61,909 bases of DNA from Variovorax soli NBRC 106424 (GTDB lineage: Bacteria; Pseudomonadota; Gammaproteobacteria; Burkholderiales; Burkholderiaceae_C). The stretch spans positions 1-61,909 of the forward strand of contig NZ_BCUU01000020.1 in assembly GCF_001591385.1 (NCBI RefSeq), given 5' to 3'. Both the position numbers and the translations under genes were made by a program. Under the pieces are notes generated by a model that worked only from the letters and a program-made list of their open reading frames with translations, made no database searches and was not told the DNA's origin. This document shows, piece after piece, positions 61,864 to 61,909 of the stretch (within the stretch, counting starts at the first letter, position 1; every line of letters begins with the position of its first letter).

Positions 61864-61909
61864 ATGCGCGCCGCGTGCGTCGGATCGGCGGGATTGCCGG
61901 GGCAGCGCG

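Overview
The window is a high-GC, densely coded stretch with very short intergenic gaps; no stretch longer than about 300 bases lacks a gene. Gene content and style point to a betaproteobacterium of the Comamonadaceae, most like Variovorax or a close relative. The clues are two branched-chain-type ABC uptake systems, Bug/TctC-type binding proteins, a TctABC-TctDE locus, an HU protein with a Lys/Ala-rich tail and C-rich/G-rich palindromic intergenic repeats. The genus is inferred from style; no marker gene was compared. I saw no rRNA, tRNA, CRISPR array, transposase or phage gene.

Left part (1-6.2 kb): the 3' end of a Gly-rich secreted protein is followed by two small exported proteins, each with an L-x3-RGG motif, flanking a periplasmic C39-like peptidase. 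This looks like a fibre or functional-amyloid type export cluster. Next come a HAD hydrolase divergent from ferrochelatase (hemH) and a TonB-dependent siderophore receptor.

6.2-14.5 kb: a DUF1993-type protein, an alpha/beta hydrolase, and a complete ABC operon (binding protein, LivG, LivF, LivH, LivM), all leftward. A sigma-54 activator gene lies directly upstream. A good -24/-12 promoter and three inverted repeats sit in the gap between activator and operon. 14.7-21 kb: a tripartite RND efflux operon, then HU with a TTG start behind a terminator-like hairpin. 21-26.4 kb: two exported proteins, and a small catabolic locus (HMG-CoA-lyase-like enzyme, class III CoA-transferase, Bug binding protein) divergent from a LysR regulator.

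26.5-34.4 kb: the most unusual block. It holds a GAF-GAF hybrid histidine kinase, a STAS protein, an RsbW-type ATPase, a coiled-coil protein, a membrane protein joining a Roadblock/LC7-like cytoplasmic domain to a periplasmic OmpA domain, a Ras-like small GTPase and a SpoIIE/PP2C phosphatase. All are on one strand and mostly spaced by a few bases. I read it as a partner-switching pathway wired to a small-GTPase module and the cell envelope.

34.5-46.9 kb: a TumE/TumA-like pair, an Lrp-type regulator divergent from dadA, tctCBA with an intrinsic terminator after tctC, divergent tctDE, an S4 RNA-binding protein, a FAD monooxygenase, PPK2, a small conserved protein and a GST-like protein. 46.9-61.8 kb: a long leftward gene train that looks like one uptake-and-degradation unit for an aromatic or related carboxylic acid. 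In transcription order it holds a DUF35-SDR fusion, a cyclase-family hydrolase, an SDR, two binding proteins, Rieske dioxygenase alpha and beta, a third paralogous binding protein, LivH, a LivM-LivG fusion, LivF, an acyl-CoA ligase, an SDR and a thioesterase. A 20-bp near-palindrome lies inside the train, upstream of the binding-protein genes.
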